Position numbers and translations under genes: made by a program. A stretch of DNA of 64,000 bases from Gordionus sp. m RMFG-2023 (Eukaryota > Nematomorpha > Gordioida > Chordodea > Parachordodidae), in assembly GCF_954871325.1 (NCBI RefSeq), contig NC_088775.1, positions 73,261,561 through 73,325,560 on the forward strand, read 5' to 3'. This document shows positions 34,224 to 47,134 of this stretch, in pieces (the stretch's first letter is position 1; each line of letters begins with the position of its first letter). Below the pieces are notes generated by a model that saw only the letters and a program-made list of their open reading frames with translations, was not told where the DNA came from and made no database searches.

Positions 34224-37200
34224 TTAATTAAAACAATTTACTTTTATGGAAATTTGATATAGGAAATTTAAGAAAACATTCAAATCGTCAACTCCGTCGA
34301 GCCCATTTATAACGTTAGAAATGTGTGACCAACATGATTTAAATTTTTCCCCCATATAACACACATGCAAAATTTTAATATTATTTGTCGTGTCCTTGTT
34401 TAACGAATTTTTTTTTTGTTCACCTGCAAAAGCCAAAAAAAACTCTTTTTGAGATTTGTAATTGATAATGCCAAAATTTAGAAGTTGTTTCATTATTGTA
34501 TAAGCAACTCTAAAAATATAGAAGGAAAATCTCTGAGGTGTTCCAACATTATCGCCAACTTCGGATGTTTTCATGTTATCGGGATCACTTTTGGATGACT
34601 TGTTTTTAAGAACGGTAAGAATAATGTTTAAAGAACGAATAAAAATTTGGGACGAATTCGAAATTTTGCTTTCAAGAATCGACTGATTGGATAAAGATTT
34701 TTTAACGTTTATGTCCGAATAATAATACTTTCCATCAAATAACGTCACGTATTCGATAATTATGTGAGAGAGGGAGATCATTTTGTCGATCGCCTGAGGG
34801 TTCACGTGTGAGGATAAATAATAATGTATGCTTTCCAGAATAAAAAAGATTTGCTTAATAAAAACTCTGTCGCAAATATTAATTCGCGCTTTTTCATCCT
34901 TTTTATCGTGATTTATTATGATAATTTCTTCGTTACTTTTAAGATATTCGCAATGCCGACTGAATACTAATTTGCAATGTAGAGTATGTAATTTGATTAA
35001 TACATAAAGATATGCTTGTATATTGTTGAAAATCATCTTCATTCCCAAATTAAAATTGGCGTCATTTATTTCTTTACCCACATCTTTCGTATATTTTTCG
35101 AGGCGATCAGATAAAAACTTAATAATTTCTGTATGAAAGTGAGTATGACTTTTATCATTATTTACCCGAAAAATATTTTCCAAAATCAAAATGTGGATGC
35201 TCATACGATCCATCTCCATTAGCGATATTTGGTTCGCCGTGTAGGACTCGATGTCAGTATGTCCTAATCCTAAAATTTCATCGATTTCTTCCAAAAATGG
35301 TTGAGCGTTGTCCTTCCCTGTTTTAACGAGGGCAAGATAGCAGTCGAAACCGCGTTCGACACTCATTTTAATCAGGGAAGGTGGGTAGATATAGTAATCC
35401 AAGTAATCTTTTGTGATCGCTTCCGATTTCATGAATAAATTATACTCTACATTGAAATGAATAGCCAGAAAACGATAGAGAGGCCGAAAGATGAACGAAC
35501 GAATATTGATCCATGAGAGTTTACAAAAATTCATGGAATACCACATGGTGGAGAAAATATAATAGAGTCGATGGGTATATGATATTTCATCTAGTTCAAA
35601 AAATATTTTTTCATTTTGAAAAAAGTAATATAGTTCACACACGAGGTTAAAAGAATCGCTAATCTTGGTTTCGGTAAATAATAGCGCAAAGCGATCGGGA
35701 TGATGTGATAGGCTGAGAGCTGTTTTGACGAGTATAGGTAACATGTTAGATATAATATCGTTGGTCGAAAATGAAAGACCGAAAGGTTGTTGATTAGTTT
35801 TCTCCACTCTCCTCGAAATTAAGCTTTCCGTGTATTGGATTCCCTATTTTAAATAATATTTTGATAAATTATTTGTTCTGAGTTTATCAAAAATATGATT
35901 AAGATTAAATTAATCATCAATATTTAAAAAAATATGTCAATTACCGTAACGTGTGTATAGTATAAAACTTCGTATGATACCTCTTGGAGAATCGATAAAA
36001 TCGAATCAAACACTTTACCAAACAAGTCCTGGGACAAATTACTGCCCAAAATGAATAATCTGAATAGAAAATTTCCGATGACCTTAAAAATGTGTTCCTT
36101 ATCATTGTTATTATTAGAACTATCATTAACATCCTTATGAATGTTATCACATGGAAAAATTGTAATATATTTGATAAGTGGGATCATAACGTTTTTCATG
36201 TAACCTTTAAAATTCATAGGACTAAATGTTTCGATCGTAATGAGATCATTATTATCAATGTTATAATGTAAATTGATGCTTTTTAAAATAGTTCCATCCA
36301 TGAGAGACAACATATATTTGTAATGGTAATGAGGTAGAGATTCCTTAGAGATGAAATCTATATCGAGTAAAGCGTTAAGGTGAATATCCCCTTGAACAAT
36401 GAATTGAATCTATTATAAAAAAAATATTGTGCTAATTAAAGCATATACATATCTAAATATTTAAAACGGTTTATGTTAACTTTCATAGTTTCTAACTTTG
36501 CAAAATATCATGAAATAAATTAAATATTTGATTGGAGTTTTTATATTTAATCAGATAGAACTAGTGTGGTAAAAAGAAAAGTTACCTTACGCATCATTGT
36601 TATGTTATTTCTCAAAAAAAAGAAGTAACGAATATAATTTCATCGACGTTACTTTACAGCAGACCAAAACAAATATTCGATTCATTTTATTATTAATAAT
36701 AATGTTTTCGTAGAATATAAAATAATTATAATTTGCTTTAATTTTTTTAAATAAGCATTTTCCTAAAATATTAATTCACTGTAGTTTCTAAATAAACTCC
36801 AGTTCAAAATTGAAAATCATTTAAAGTTTTCGCTTTTGCAACGCCTATTATTTTGTAAACAAGGTAAATATTTAATTTCATTAAATTTATATAAAATATA
36901 TAAGACAGACACCAACCATTTATCAAATTAATTCATTACCATTATTTATAAATGGAAGGGTAATAAAATATTCCTGTGAATTTAAAAAATCGAATTCTTA
37001 ACGACAAATATTTAAAGTTTCGGAGTTACTAAATTTAATTTGTCCTTTTTTAATTTAAAAATCATAAAATTTTTGTTTTCCTAAAAAAAAATTAGAAATT
37101 CATTTTAAAATATGCTATTAAGATATTGTGAGAATGTATGCGCGAAATTTTAGCTTTAAGTTTGTGAAACCTTTGAGATCTCGTGTTATTAATTTTCTAC

Positions 37201-40200
37201 CCACTTATCCAGGGCTACTCATCTAAATCTCAAAAAATCGAAAATTGATTATTCGGGTCTAAAAGTTAAAATATTATTCATTTCGAGTACTTTAAAAATC
37301 GAAAAGAATACAACATTAAATAAAACCGTTAAGAATTTTTAAAATATGCGATTGTTAAACCGTAAATAACATGTCTTTTATAGTAGGTATATAATCGAAG
37401 GACTCCATAGCGCCTTCAATTCCAAGATTCGCCAAGTGTCTTATGATCCGCCTTAATCTTGAATGAATCTTGTTTTGCAACATTACTAATAACGGTTCTT
37501 CTTTATCGAAGTAATCGATTGAAATTTCCTTGAGCTTGTAATGATGAATGTTCATACATATTTCGGTCATTTGATAACTCAATCGACATATGTTGATTAT
37601 CATTTTGGCGTTTTCCTATAGTTAATATGAATATTATAGCATAAGAATAAAATTAAGAGAAATGGCTATATAGCTAATTTTTTTTGTCTCCTCATTTACT
37701 TAATGAATCCTAAGTTTGGGAGAGCCACTCCGAATGAAGAAATAACTCTTTCTACTGATGACGAAAATAATTGTTTTGATATTTTTATCCTAAAAATGTT
37801 CCTGTTGCTAACAACCATCAAATTGGATCTTACTTTATTTCATCTGTAAATATATATATAGAATAAATCAGATCTAGCATAGAAAGTAGCAAAATAGATA
37901 AGTTAGAGTCTAGAAATTTGCCATGTTTCATTGCTATGTCGGTTTCATTTAGTTATTAAATTTGAAACATATTAGCAGATAGGATAAGAAACGTACCGGT
38001 AATTGGTCTTTTATTTTACAAAATATCAAATTAAATGATGGTTGATTAATATGTATTTAACAATTTTCTACTTGAAGGATCTTATTTGCTAGGTAATATT
38101 ATATTGAGGTGAAAAAAATACTTTTAATTTAAAGTAATAATTTTCTAATTAAAGTGCTAGCTGTTATGAAAATTACAATTAAATAAACAAATGGGGATTT
38201 AAATCTAAAAAAATTACGATTTTTTCAACCCTATATTTAATCTTAAATTCTATTTGATAGAGAATGTTTTCATGTTTAAATCTAATTCAATTGTTTATAA
38301 TTGTGAGGGAAAAAAAATTGTTATAAGAAAATGTTGAAAACAAAAGATCAAAAATATTTATCGAAATGGAAATTTTTTGAAATTAAAACAGAAATATGTT
38401 AATTATTAAAATTTGGGAATAAAAATGTTAAATTTCTTTTTTTTGAAAGAAAGACCATGCTTAAACTCAATATTGATTAGGTGCGAGGGACAATTTTTTC
38501 GATCCACAAAGTATTTCCTCGCAACCCGACTTAAAAAATCAAAATTGAATGTTAAAATAATATATAATAAAACCGCGCTTTAAAAATATTTAAAAAAATT
38601 TCCCGTTCGGCCCTACCCCTATATGAAAAATATTACAATTTTTGGAGTAGGATAGTTGGATTTTAGGGTTGAGTCGGGTTTTGCAGGCATCTATAAAACG
38701 TAATTTTTTTTATACCTTTTCAAAATCATTTCTTTCAATCGCGTTAAAAATCAAAGCAAGTGTGTCGGACAATAATCTGGAGGCCGTTATTTTATGAAAA
38801 CCAGAAAAATTTGTTCTCAACAGGGGAAAATTTCGTAGCAAACAATTCAAAATCCATGCATTATGAGAGTTAAGTGAATCTATAAAATTTTAATAAAAAT
38901 TTAATACGTTAAAAAATGAACCATTTTTAATGTGAGATAAGAGCAAATCCCAACAATCCATGAGATTTTGAAAAGGTGAACTTTTGAATATTTTTTCGAA
39001 ACTGCCAATAAAATTTAAATTAGCCATTAAAATAATAAGATGAAGAACCCTTTTTTAGTTGAGATATGCAGCAGATAATATTCCCAATCATTGTTGGTCG
39101 AGGTTACCAAGTATTTAGAGTAAAATTGAGAAATACTTTCGAGATATTTAGAGAGTGCGTCTTGAACTTTTCTCAATTTGAAAAACATATCCAAACCCGT
39201 GGACATCAAGATATCACTTTTTTTAATAATCACATGTATCATTTTGATTGAATCAAGGTTATCACTATTATCATTATCATTATCATAATTAATATATTTA
39301 GGACAAGCGTTGAAGAAATCGCCGCTACTTCTAATATTATTGAACATATCGCGAGTCAAAAATTCGAAAATAAAATAGAAATTCGATTCAAACAAAAGGT
39401 CGGATGACTTAAGCAACGAATCCAAGATATCGAAAGCGTACTCCAGAATACCCAAGTGGTATCTGTGCGAGATTGGCTCTGAAAATCTAGATCCGATTAA
39501 TTCTGACTTGATAAATTTGCAAATCCCATGTAATTTGCCAGTGACCCATTCGTGAAACAAGAACAAGTAATCCGTGTCGGAAGATGTTTCATTTGCATTC
39601 AAACCGGATTTTTTTCGACGTTTAGTAGGGTTTTTCCGTTTTCCTATAAGCATCATAATTATAACGTGGTATTATTGAAATCATTTTATTTGCATAATGA
39701 AAATGATTTAAGAATTGTAAATTTTTATTTTAAAAAAATTTGAAACTAAGGCATATAGTTAGAAAATAAATTGGCTTAAATATCCCTATTCTCTAGAAGG
39801 AATCCACTAGGGAGTCAAAAGCGTGCTCACTTTGTTAGCATGCCCAAAAAAGGAGGTAGCGATGCCACTGTGCAGCGCGTAATAAAGCCGCTGAAAATCA
39901 TAATCAAAAATAAATCTTCTCTTTAAGAAAAATAAAATTTTGCGGCTAAATTAAAACCTAATTCTATTGGAAATTTGTGTAATCATTTTTTTATAAAATA
40001 TTAAATACAATATGAAACCGATCCTAAAAAATTTCCATGATTTCAATTTTCACCTGTATCAAATCTTATTAAGGTTCAGACCGTATTCGACTAAAATCTT
40101 CGAAAAGTAGGGTCGGATCAGCTATCAAGAGCCCGTGTCAGAAAATGAGCCCGAAACAATTCTTTAATTCAAATTAATAAATAGCGAGTAAGAAAAAAAG

Positions 40201-40491
40201 AGAAACAAATGCATATTAATAAGTATTACAATTTTAAATCAATATACGTTTAGAAAGTAAAAACCTGACGCAATGTCGTTAATATTATCATGAAAAAAGT
40301 AATTTTCCAGCTTCTTTTTGAGTATAAGTTCGAGCGTTTTTCCCAAAACTAGAAATTTGCATGAGATATGTTTCAAGTCGACCTCGACTAAAGGTTGGTC
40401 AAATTGTAAGGATATAATAAAGTCGTTTAGTAAAAGGAGTCCGCAAATAGATTTCTTGTTTGGGTATAATAAAGCAGAATAAAACATTTTG
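34224..40491 (-). CDS. Spliced host gene, unknown function, at least five exons
   Basis: Exons on the minus strand: 40491-40265, 39643-38716 (contains one or two short introns I could not fix), 37615-37361, 36409-35945 and 35843-34224 (stop). Phases agree at each junction placed: 40265/39643 restores a glycine codon, 38716/37615 joins NDFEK to ENAKMI, 37361/36409 joins KDMLFT to IQFIVQG, and 35945/35843 joins YYTHVT to GIQYTES across a 101-bp GT-AG intron. The last exon codes 539 residues without interruption. The protein is leucine/isoleucine-rich, predicted mostly helical, and has no zinc finger, catalytic motif or signal peptide I can recognise. A lysine/arginine patch (KRKNPTKRRKKSG) opens the second exon and could be a nuclear signal. 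It resembles large helical-repeat scaffold proteins, but I cannot name the family. The exon at 40491 begins after a splice acceptor, so the true start is upstream. Confidence 0.7.
36410..37360 (-). other. Intron of the 34-40 kb gene
   Basis: The intron starts GTTTAA and ends ATAATAG on the minus strand. AT-rich, no element recognised. Confidence 0.5.
37616..38715 (-). other. Intron of the 34-40 kb gene with a GC-rich repeat
   Basis: The donor is GTATAA at the 38715 side and the acceptor CTATAG at the 37616 side. A CCCGTTCGGCCC / GGTTGAGTCGGG block at 38600-38690 belongs to the GC-rich MITE-like family. Confidence 0.5.
39644..40264 (-). other. Intron of the 34-40 kb gene
   Basis: The donor GTTTTT follows GCGTCAG and the acceptor CTTATAG precedes GAAAACGG; the phase matches. 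It contains no recognisable element. Confidence 0.5.
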
Positions 40492-40996
40492 CTGAAAAAC
40501 AGGGTCAGGTATGATAAAAGAGGATGCGCTTTGCGTAATAAATTTTTTTTTTAAAAAATAAGGTCATATATATGTATAAAATTGTGCTTTACCTTATCAT
40601 TAGGGTTGGCAAAAACGATTAATTTTTTTGTCTAAAAAATATCGTTTTTTTTAAAAAAAAATCAAAACATTTTATTATACCTTATTTTGCTATATTTTGC
40701 ATATAAGTTCCAATTAATTATTAAATTCAATTATTAAAAATGATTTAACATAATGTTAATCCTGAAATTATTTTTTTTAATATATAAATTTTTTTTTAAA
40801 AAAAATAGTGTTTAAATTTAAGGGGATATAAAAAATCTATGTAATTACTTCAATTGGCCCTTTATATTCTATATTTTGATACTAAGATTAATTTATGAGG
40901 TTTGTATAAAAATTTTAATTCTAGTTATAAAAATATTAGTTTAATTTAAATAATCAAGCATTTCTTACATTAAAATTATTATTCATTTTAAATTAT

Positions 40997-41211
40997 AGTG
41001 TTTAACGGCTTGATTTAGTCTATTTTCAAAAAAACGGTAGAATCAAGATTTTAGTCAAATATTATATAAGCCCCGAGATTTCACCGAATTCAAACCTTTC
41101 TACCATCTATGTGCAAAATCTCCAGGCTTGGGTAATATTTTTTAGCTAAATCTTGAGTTACGTTTTTAAAAATAGGCTAAATCGAGTCGTATGAGAATAC
41201 TAATAAATTAT
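40997..41211. mobile_element. MITE family copy 2 (diverged)
   Basis: AGTGTTTAACGGCTTGATTTAG, ATCAAGATTTTAG and the mirrored CTAAATCTTGA, GGCTAAATCGAG. This is an older member of the AGTGTTGTTAAACGG family. Confidence 0.65.
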
Positions 41212-41960
41212 ATAATCAGAGTATTAAATGTAAATAAAATAGATGTGTTTAATTAATAAATTTCTAAAATTATTTTTCTCCAGAGAATAAATTTTAAAAT
41301 TATTTCTCTTTTATTATATAATTAATTTTTTCTGTGTTTAAAATCTTCATTTCCAAATTCAATATTAAAAGATTAGGGGAGGCCCGGATAAAGAGATTGT
41401 CGGGGCAAAAATATTTACGTGAATAACTTTTTAACCCGTAAGCATAAAGACTTTATATTTGATGTGAAGATGTATCTTTATATCTAATTTCTTGCTTCAT
41501 CTTTTGAAAAACTTTCCCGATTTGATATAAAACCATTTTTTTCCCAAAAATTATTACTAAGGCTAAGAATTTAAAAATTTGCATATATGTTTCTTAAAGC
41601 CATAGCTATAAAATAAAATTTATCGGAATTTATAATTTAACTATAAGTCGTGCAATAAGGATTTGTACATTATATATATCACCTAAGGGTAAAGTTTTTA
41701 TGGGTAAAAAAGTTAAAATATTCCATCGGATTTAAGATGTAAAAAGATAATTTGTAAATATGAATGTCTACACCATATAAAAAGATATAAGGATCTAATA
41801 AATGGTTTATCTTATTTTAAATAAAATTTAGAATAGTTGGAAGAATAATTAAAATGTATGATGTTCCTAAAATAGGCACACTCAAGAGTGTTATTTTTGA
41901 TATGATTTTTTTCATTCCGGTATTGTATTGATTAGTTCCTACTGAAATGATAAATAGATG
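41212..41960. other. AT-rich stretch without genes
   Basis: No recognisable coding or repeat feature. 41370-41560 is slightly richer in G and C but has no open frame. Confidence 0.35.
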
Positions 41961-41977
41961 TCAATTAAACAATATAC

Positions 41978-42213
41978 AATTTTATTTTAACCATACCCTG
42001 ATGCTTAGCCACCTCACTCTGGGTATAGGGTAAAATGGGATAATTAATCACAGCTCCTAAAGTACTATAGGTAGAGAGATATTCTTTAAATATTTTGTAG
42101 AGGGATTTGGTTACATATAAATCTATTTGCTCTGTCTTGTTTATACCAACATTTAACCCCGGTCTCCCGTACAATAAGATAAATTTTACAATATAAATAT
42201 TAAAAATATACAT
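41978..42213 (-). CDS. Possible exon, unknown
   Basis: An 82-codon minus-strand frame with balanced composition (YGRPGLNVGINKTEQID, KSLYKIFKEYLSTYSTLGA, YTQSEVAKHQG), preceded by TTTTTTTAG and containing CAGG|GTATGG near 41998, a possible donor. It lies between the two blocks of host-like exons on the same strand and could be another exon of that gene, but its phase does not join directly to the exon at 40491. It could also be part of an unrecognised element. Confidence 0.3.
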
Positions 42214-42299
42214 ACATATCTAAAAAAAATATATTTAAAAAACCAATATTTTAAAAGAAAAAGAAATTAAAAAAAATATTTAAGTTACGGCGGAGCTTA

Positions 42300-44160
42300 A
42301 TGACCCATGATCGGCAAATTTCGATCAATATCCTTTGTCGCAAGTAGAAACCATCTTTTGAATCACCTATAATTAAAGGCAGCATTTTTTGAATAATTTT
42401 AGAGTTTGAGGTCCAAATAATCCTTAGGTGTCTGAAACTACTGGAAGGAATAATAGGATCTCAACATCTACTGATGATCGAATTGATGGCATGTGCCTAG
42501 GTAATCTGCATTTTGAAACGCGATAGTGCAGAAGATGGTGGCCTGTAGCAAGTCTAAATTAGAACAGGTATTGTTACATTCGTAACCTTGTAAGGATGGA
42601 ATTACTTGATCGACCAAAAGATATTCCGTGTTTAGGTGAAGAAAGAGTGATAAAGAATTCCTTTGAAGAGCATTCAAGTGTAAGTATTCGATGGAATAAA
42701 CTCAAGTCTCTTTGAGTTGTAGAATTTGGATATGAGCTGTTTAGAGTGTTTTCGTTCCAGAGGTCTAAAGCTGCGGTATGATGTGGATCGATAGTATTGT
42801 CTCCAAGTATGTAGCAAATTTAGCGATAGAGGATAAAAAACTGAAACGTGAAAGGATATAAGGGAGTGGAGACCCATACCATCAAGCTTTGGTGGAAGAG
42901 CAGCTTGCATCTAAGAGAGTGATGAGAATTCGATATAAAATCGATTCTTAAGTATTTTTTAAATGAACTTTGAGGACTAATAATATTTCAGGGGATATCA
43001 AAATTGAAGATAACCGAAAGGTATGTAAATTTTAGGAATGAATAAAAAAATTAAGTAAATGAAATGCCTGATGAGCAGGTAAATTTGAATTTGGCAAAAA
43101 ATTCATCGTTGAAATAAAATATTGCACTCATATTCATTGAGTGAACCTATATAGGTAAAGCTTGTTTTGATCATTCAATAAAATTTTCAGGGAGATAGTC
43201 TGATTCTATAGTGAATCAAATTCACATTTATTAGGATTTAGGCACTCGTTATATGAGCTAAATGATTCATGATTATAAAATTTTTCATGATTTCTTAATA
43301 TAGGCCAGTTGGTGTGCTAACGTCGAGGTACCAAACAGCCTTGAGAGAATAATGCACAATCTAGAGGACTCGCTAGATACCTTGTTTGAAGAGAATTGCC
43401 GAATTATTAAATTTTAAAAAAGTGAATTGGTTGTAACATGCCGAGATGTATGTCAAATATTCTGGAAATACAGAAGGTATAAGATGTTCTCTTATAAGTG
43501 AATTGAAGATATTTTTATTGAACATGTGTATTATGAAGGTTACATGAGTGAACTGGTGCAATCTCACATCCTCGGAATATTAAAGCAGAGCTGGTTAGGG
43601 TTTAGTTAATTAGAGAGGTGTGATTTTATGCAAGAGCAAATTATTAGCCGGAATATTTACCCCATTGCAAATCTAATGTCCCCTTGTTTTGTTTAAAGTT
43701 ATCAAGCGAACTCCATCTATGATGGACTGAATTGTGTTAGAAATATTATTGTAAAATATATGAATGAGCAATATTGTAAATTATGAAAGTATATTTTGAT
43801 ATAGGAAGGTTTAATTAAATCTTGTAGGTATATGGCTCGAAGTCCATCAATGACACTAGAAGAATCTTTTCTGAACGACTTAATTACTTCCAAAATTTAC
43901 ATCTCAGTGGAACAGGATTATCAGAGAGTGAGAATGATTGGTGTAAAATCTTGGGGATGTTTATAAGGCCCTAAGAGTTTTTCATCATTGGGAACCATAT
44001 CACTGGAATAGTCTAGGTTGATAGCTGAATTTATAATGCACAAGTTTATTTTATTTTTAATAAGGTTAGCCTCCTTTTTTATCTATCAAAGGTTTATTAA
44101 AGGAATGTAGAAATTTTTTTTAGGAATATCAAAGAAACTTTTCTCTTGAATTGAGTGTTT
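42300..44160 (-). pseudogene. LINE fragment, restriction-like-endonuclease family, copy C
   Basis: The minus strand matches the copy at 62.4 kb closely: near 43965 KHPQDFTPIILTL against KHPQDFSQIILPP, then KDSS.VIDGLRAIYLQDLIKPS, and at 42910 MQAALPPKLDGMGLHS against MQAAFPPKLGGIGI. Upstream pieces around 44050-44150 match its LLTDKKKAKLIENKIN region. The N-terminal finger is missing. The frame is broken many times, including a region near 43700 where the catalytic part has decayed, and the C-terminal endonuclease is barely recognisable. This is an old, 5'-truncated copy. Confidence 0.75.
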
Positions 44161-44189
44161 TTTTAAATATTTTGGTTAAATGTAGTTTT

Positions 44190-44295
44190 GATGTAGGAAG
44201 GTGTAGTTTAAATAAACAAATCGTGTTTTAATCAAAAAAAATGATGTAGGAATGTGTAGTTTAAATAAACAAATCGTGTTTTAATCAAAAAAAAT
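44190..44295. repeat. Two tandem 53-bp units
   Basis: GATGTAGGAA(G/T)GTGTAG followed by TTTAAATAAACAAATCGTG and TTTTAATCAAAAAAAAT occurs twice in succession at 44190 and 44243 with one difference. A recent duplication. Confidence 0.9.
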
Positions 44296-44439
44296 CGACT
44301 TACTAAATTTTTATTAAAAAAATCATGACTTTTGATAAAAAAAATATATAGAAGTGATTTTAGAAAAGTGAAGAAAGAATCCAATTAATTTTGTTAATGT
44401 AAGTGATAGGTTATTTCAATTCTATAAAAAATTATTATA

Positions 44440-44685
44440 TTAATCCATTGGATATCTCCTATCAACAATCAACCCTGAACATCCAAAAAGGATCCATTGA
44501 AAATTGCTAAATAAACTGAAATTTGGCAAGATAATGTAATCATCCTCATTATTTTCACCCCGCCGTAAAAAATTTTGGTAATTTGGCTTTATCTTTTTAA
44601 GAACTGGTTCTCTCATTCGTAAACTCATTGATGAACCCCGTGAAGGCTTCTTCTTGAGGCAAAAATTAGGCATTAATATTAACAA
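44440..44685 (-). CDS. Small open frame of unknown origin
   Basis: An 81-codon frame with less AT-biased codons than its flanks, basic in the first half (KKKPSRGSSMSLRMREPVLK) and ending GLIVDRRYPMD. No family is recognised. It lies 5' of LINE copy C on the same strand but does not match the N-terminus of other LINE copies. It could be an exon of the host-like gene on this strand or a remnant. Confidence 0.25.
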   Translation of the reverse strand: MLILMPNFCLKKKPSRGSSMSLRMREPVLKKIKPNYQNFLRRGENNEDDYIILPNFSLFSNFQWILFGCSGLIVDRRYPMD

Positions 44686-44699
44686 GGCTAATTACATCA

Positions 44700-45149
44700 G
44701 CTACATGGCTAGCCTCACCTCAAAATGATTATTTTTAATACTTTGTATTTTAAAATGATATTTATAGTGAATTACATGACAAATCAACAAAAAAAACGAT
44801 TTTCAAACCGACCTTCTCAGATTTTTTTAAATTTTTACAAGAGATTGTAAATATTATATTTTTACCCCCAAATCCAAAAGGCGGTTGTAATACAGTCTTT
44901 TAAATACCGAAAAATGGGGCATGTTGGCCCCTCCCCTTAATTTTAGATATCTTTGGATATAATTAATCTAAAACTTTATTAGCAATATTAAATTTGCTTC
45001 CCTCATGTATATTTTTTTAATGTAAAAAATACAATAGTAAATTTTTAAAGGTAGTAAAAATAATAGTAATTTTTTTTAATGTAGTAAAAATAATAAATAA
45101 TTCTTCTTAACGTAGTTTAAATAATATTAATATTTAACGTTATAAATTA
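44700..45149. other. AT-rich spacer
   Basis: No gene. Simple A/T-rich repeats of the form TAGTAAAAATAATA occur at 45010-45130, with similar sequence at 47380-47460. Confidence 0.35.
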
Positions 45150-46083
45150 CTAGTTGATAACCCGTCAAGAATGACGAGAATGATAATAACTTGAACTATT
45201 ATATGAAATTTTTTTTAAAATAAATGACAAATTTTATTATTCATTTTATTAAATTTAGCCTGAAAATATATGAAATTGTAATAAAAAATGTAGGGTAGAT
45301 ATAGATAAATTGGTATTGTATGTCATTTCCAGAGTTCAAATATTGTCGGAGATAAAATTTTTATACTGGCATATTTTGGGATGGTAATATGAGATTCAAT
45401 TGGCTAAATATAATTTAAATTTATTTGTTAAATTTAAATTGTAATATTAGGATTAGTGAAGGAGGTTAATTTTCTGGCATGGAAAAATAGGTATTTTATA
45501 CTATTTTCAGAGCTCCCATATTGTGGTTTAGATAAAAAAATTTTACTGCCATATTTTGGGGTGGTAAATAATTTAAATTTATTTATTAAATCTAAATTGA
45601 AATATAAAAATTATGCTAAAATTAATTTGAAATAAATGTTTATTTTTCAATTGGCTAAATATAATTTAATTTGCTATTTTAAATTTAATAATATTCATTC
45701 TTACCATAATTTGAGGTGAGATTAGTATTCTTTTTAATATAACACAATAAGATCTAAATTATATAAATTAATTGAAAAATAAATGTTAATAGCAAAATAA
45801 TAACATATATAAGAAAGATTATATTACAAAATTTAATATAGAAGGTGGTTGAGTGGGAGGAACGTTTGCCTTTAAAACGTTAAGTCATAAGTTCGTATCC
45901 CGTGATGTACAAAAAATTTTCTTAAAATTAATCATATCCCCATCGATTTATTTAACATTAAGAAGATAGGAAAGTTGATAGAAAAAATAAAAATATAACA
46001 TTAAGATGATAGGAAAAATAAAAATTAACATTAAGATTATATGAAAACGTTCATTTCTTGATTATGGTGATTATATATATAGA
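45150..46083 (-). mobile_element. Short non-autonomous Helitron with both ends
   Basis: The minus-strand 5' end is TCTATATATATAATC (46083 downward) with flanking A. The 3' end is CTCGTCATTCTTGACGGG, then TTATCAACTAG at 45150 with flanking T. TC...CTAG, the hairpin close to the 3' end and A/T target bases are the standard Helitron features. Length is 934 bp with no coding. It carries a tRNA-like sequence. Confidence 0.78.
45852..45912 (+). ncRNA. tRNA-like sequence inside the Helitron
   Basis: TGGTTGAGTGGG at about 45855 fits an A box, and AGTTCGTATCC near 45890 fits a B box. A TTTAAAA anticodon-loop-like stretch lies between paired CGTTT/AACG. The T-arm has mismatches, so it is probably a captured, decaying tRNA or tRNA-derived SINE rather than a working gene. 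Confidence 0.45.
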
Positions 46084-46309
46084 TATTCTGGTGTTAATCA
46101 TCCTATAAATTAAAAAATATTACATAAAAAAATTAAAATATAGTAAAATTAGTTATTGCTTGATTTTTAATTTTTTAATAAGTTTTTTTAATCGAAATCA
46201 AAAATAAATTTAAAATTAAAAAAAAAATTTTTTTTACATTAAACTTATAATTAAAGTTGGAGGATCTATAAAATTATTTTACAAAATTCTAATTCCTTAG
46301 CATGATATT

Positions 46310-47130
46310 TTTATGGCCCGGCCCGGGTTTAAAAATTTAAGGCCCGGCCCGGCCTAGATTAAAAAAAAAAATTTTTTTAGGCCCGGCTCGGAATTTATAA
46401 AAATTATATTCGACCTGGTATTTTCAAAAACTTCATTATTTCGTATTTTATCATATTTTTCGGCGATTATTATCATTTAATAAGCAAGTTTATTAGCTAA
46501 TGTTGTTAAACGGCTCGTTTTGAGCCGATTTTTAAAAAGGGATAACTCAATATTTTTGCCAGAAAAATATTGACTAAGCCTCGAAATTTCGATACTATAT
46601 GTCTAGACCTTTGCTCCTTCTATGAGCATAATTTTTAGGCTTGCATAATATTTTTCTGGACAAAAAACTTAGTTAGCCGTTTTTAAAAATAGGCTCATAA
46701 CGAGCCGTTTAACAACACTAAATTTTTTTTATATTCTAAACAGATATTTAGTATATTACAAATACTATGTATTTATAAAAAAAATAAAAATGATATTTTT
46801 AATAAAAAATATAACATATATATATATTATATAATAATGTATTTAATCCTTTGCGTATTTATTCCATGGCAGGAAAACTATTAGTGTTAACTTTCACCAA
46901 ACATTATATTAATCATAACTATATATAATCATTATAACCATATCTAATTGACGAATATAATAATTCATGTTGTATAAATTTTTAAAAAAAATACGGCCCG
47001 ACCCGGGTATTTTTAAAAAAAAATTTCAGGCCCGGCCCGGGTTTTTAAAAAAAAAACTTTTCAGGCCCGGCCCGGGTATATTTTAAAAATTTAAAATAGG
47101 CCCGGCCCGGGCCTGCAGGTCTCTGATAGA
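46310..47130. repeat. GC-rich CCCGGCCCGGG repeat split by a MITE
   Basis: GGCCCGGCCCGG blocks at 46315-46395 and 46993-47120, the right side ending GGCCTGCAGGTCTCTGATA, whose inverse resembles the TAGAGATCTGCA end of the element at 32626. The left end appears truncated. A MITE sits in the middle. Confidence 0.5.
46500..46719. mobile_element. MITE family copy 3
   Basis: TGTTGTTAAACGGCTCG, TTTTGAGCCG and the mirrored CGAGCCGTTTAACAACACT. It is almost identical through the centre (GACTAAGCCTCGAAATTTCG) to the copy at 56485, so both moved recently. Confidence 0.85.
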
Positions 47131-47134
47131 TATA

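Noticed and set aside
34224-40491. Assignment of the host gene to ribosome-biogenesis scaffolds such as Urb1/Urb2, or to THADA or DOCK-type proteins
   Set aside because: General helical character and size fit several such families, but I saw no diagnostic motif for any of them.
45852-45912. Functional tRNA gene
   Set aside because: The boxes are good, but the T-arm and acceptor do not pair properly and it lies within a Helitron.
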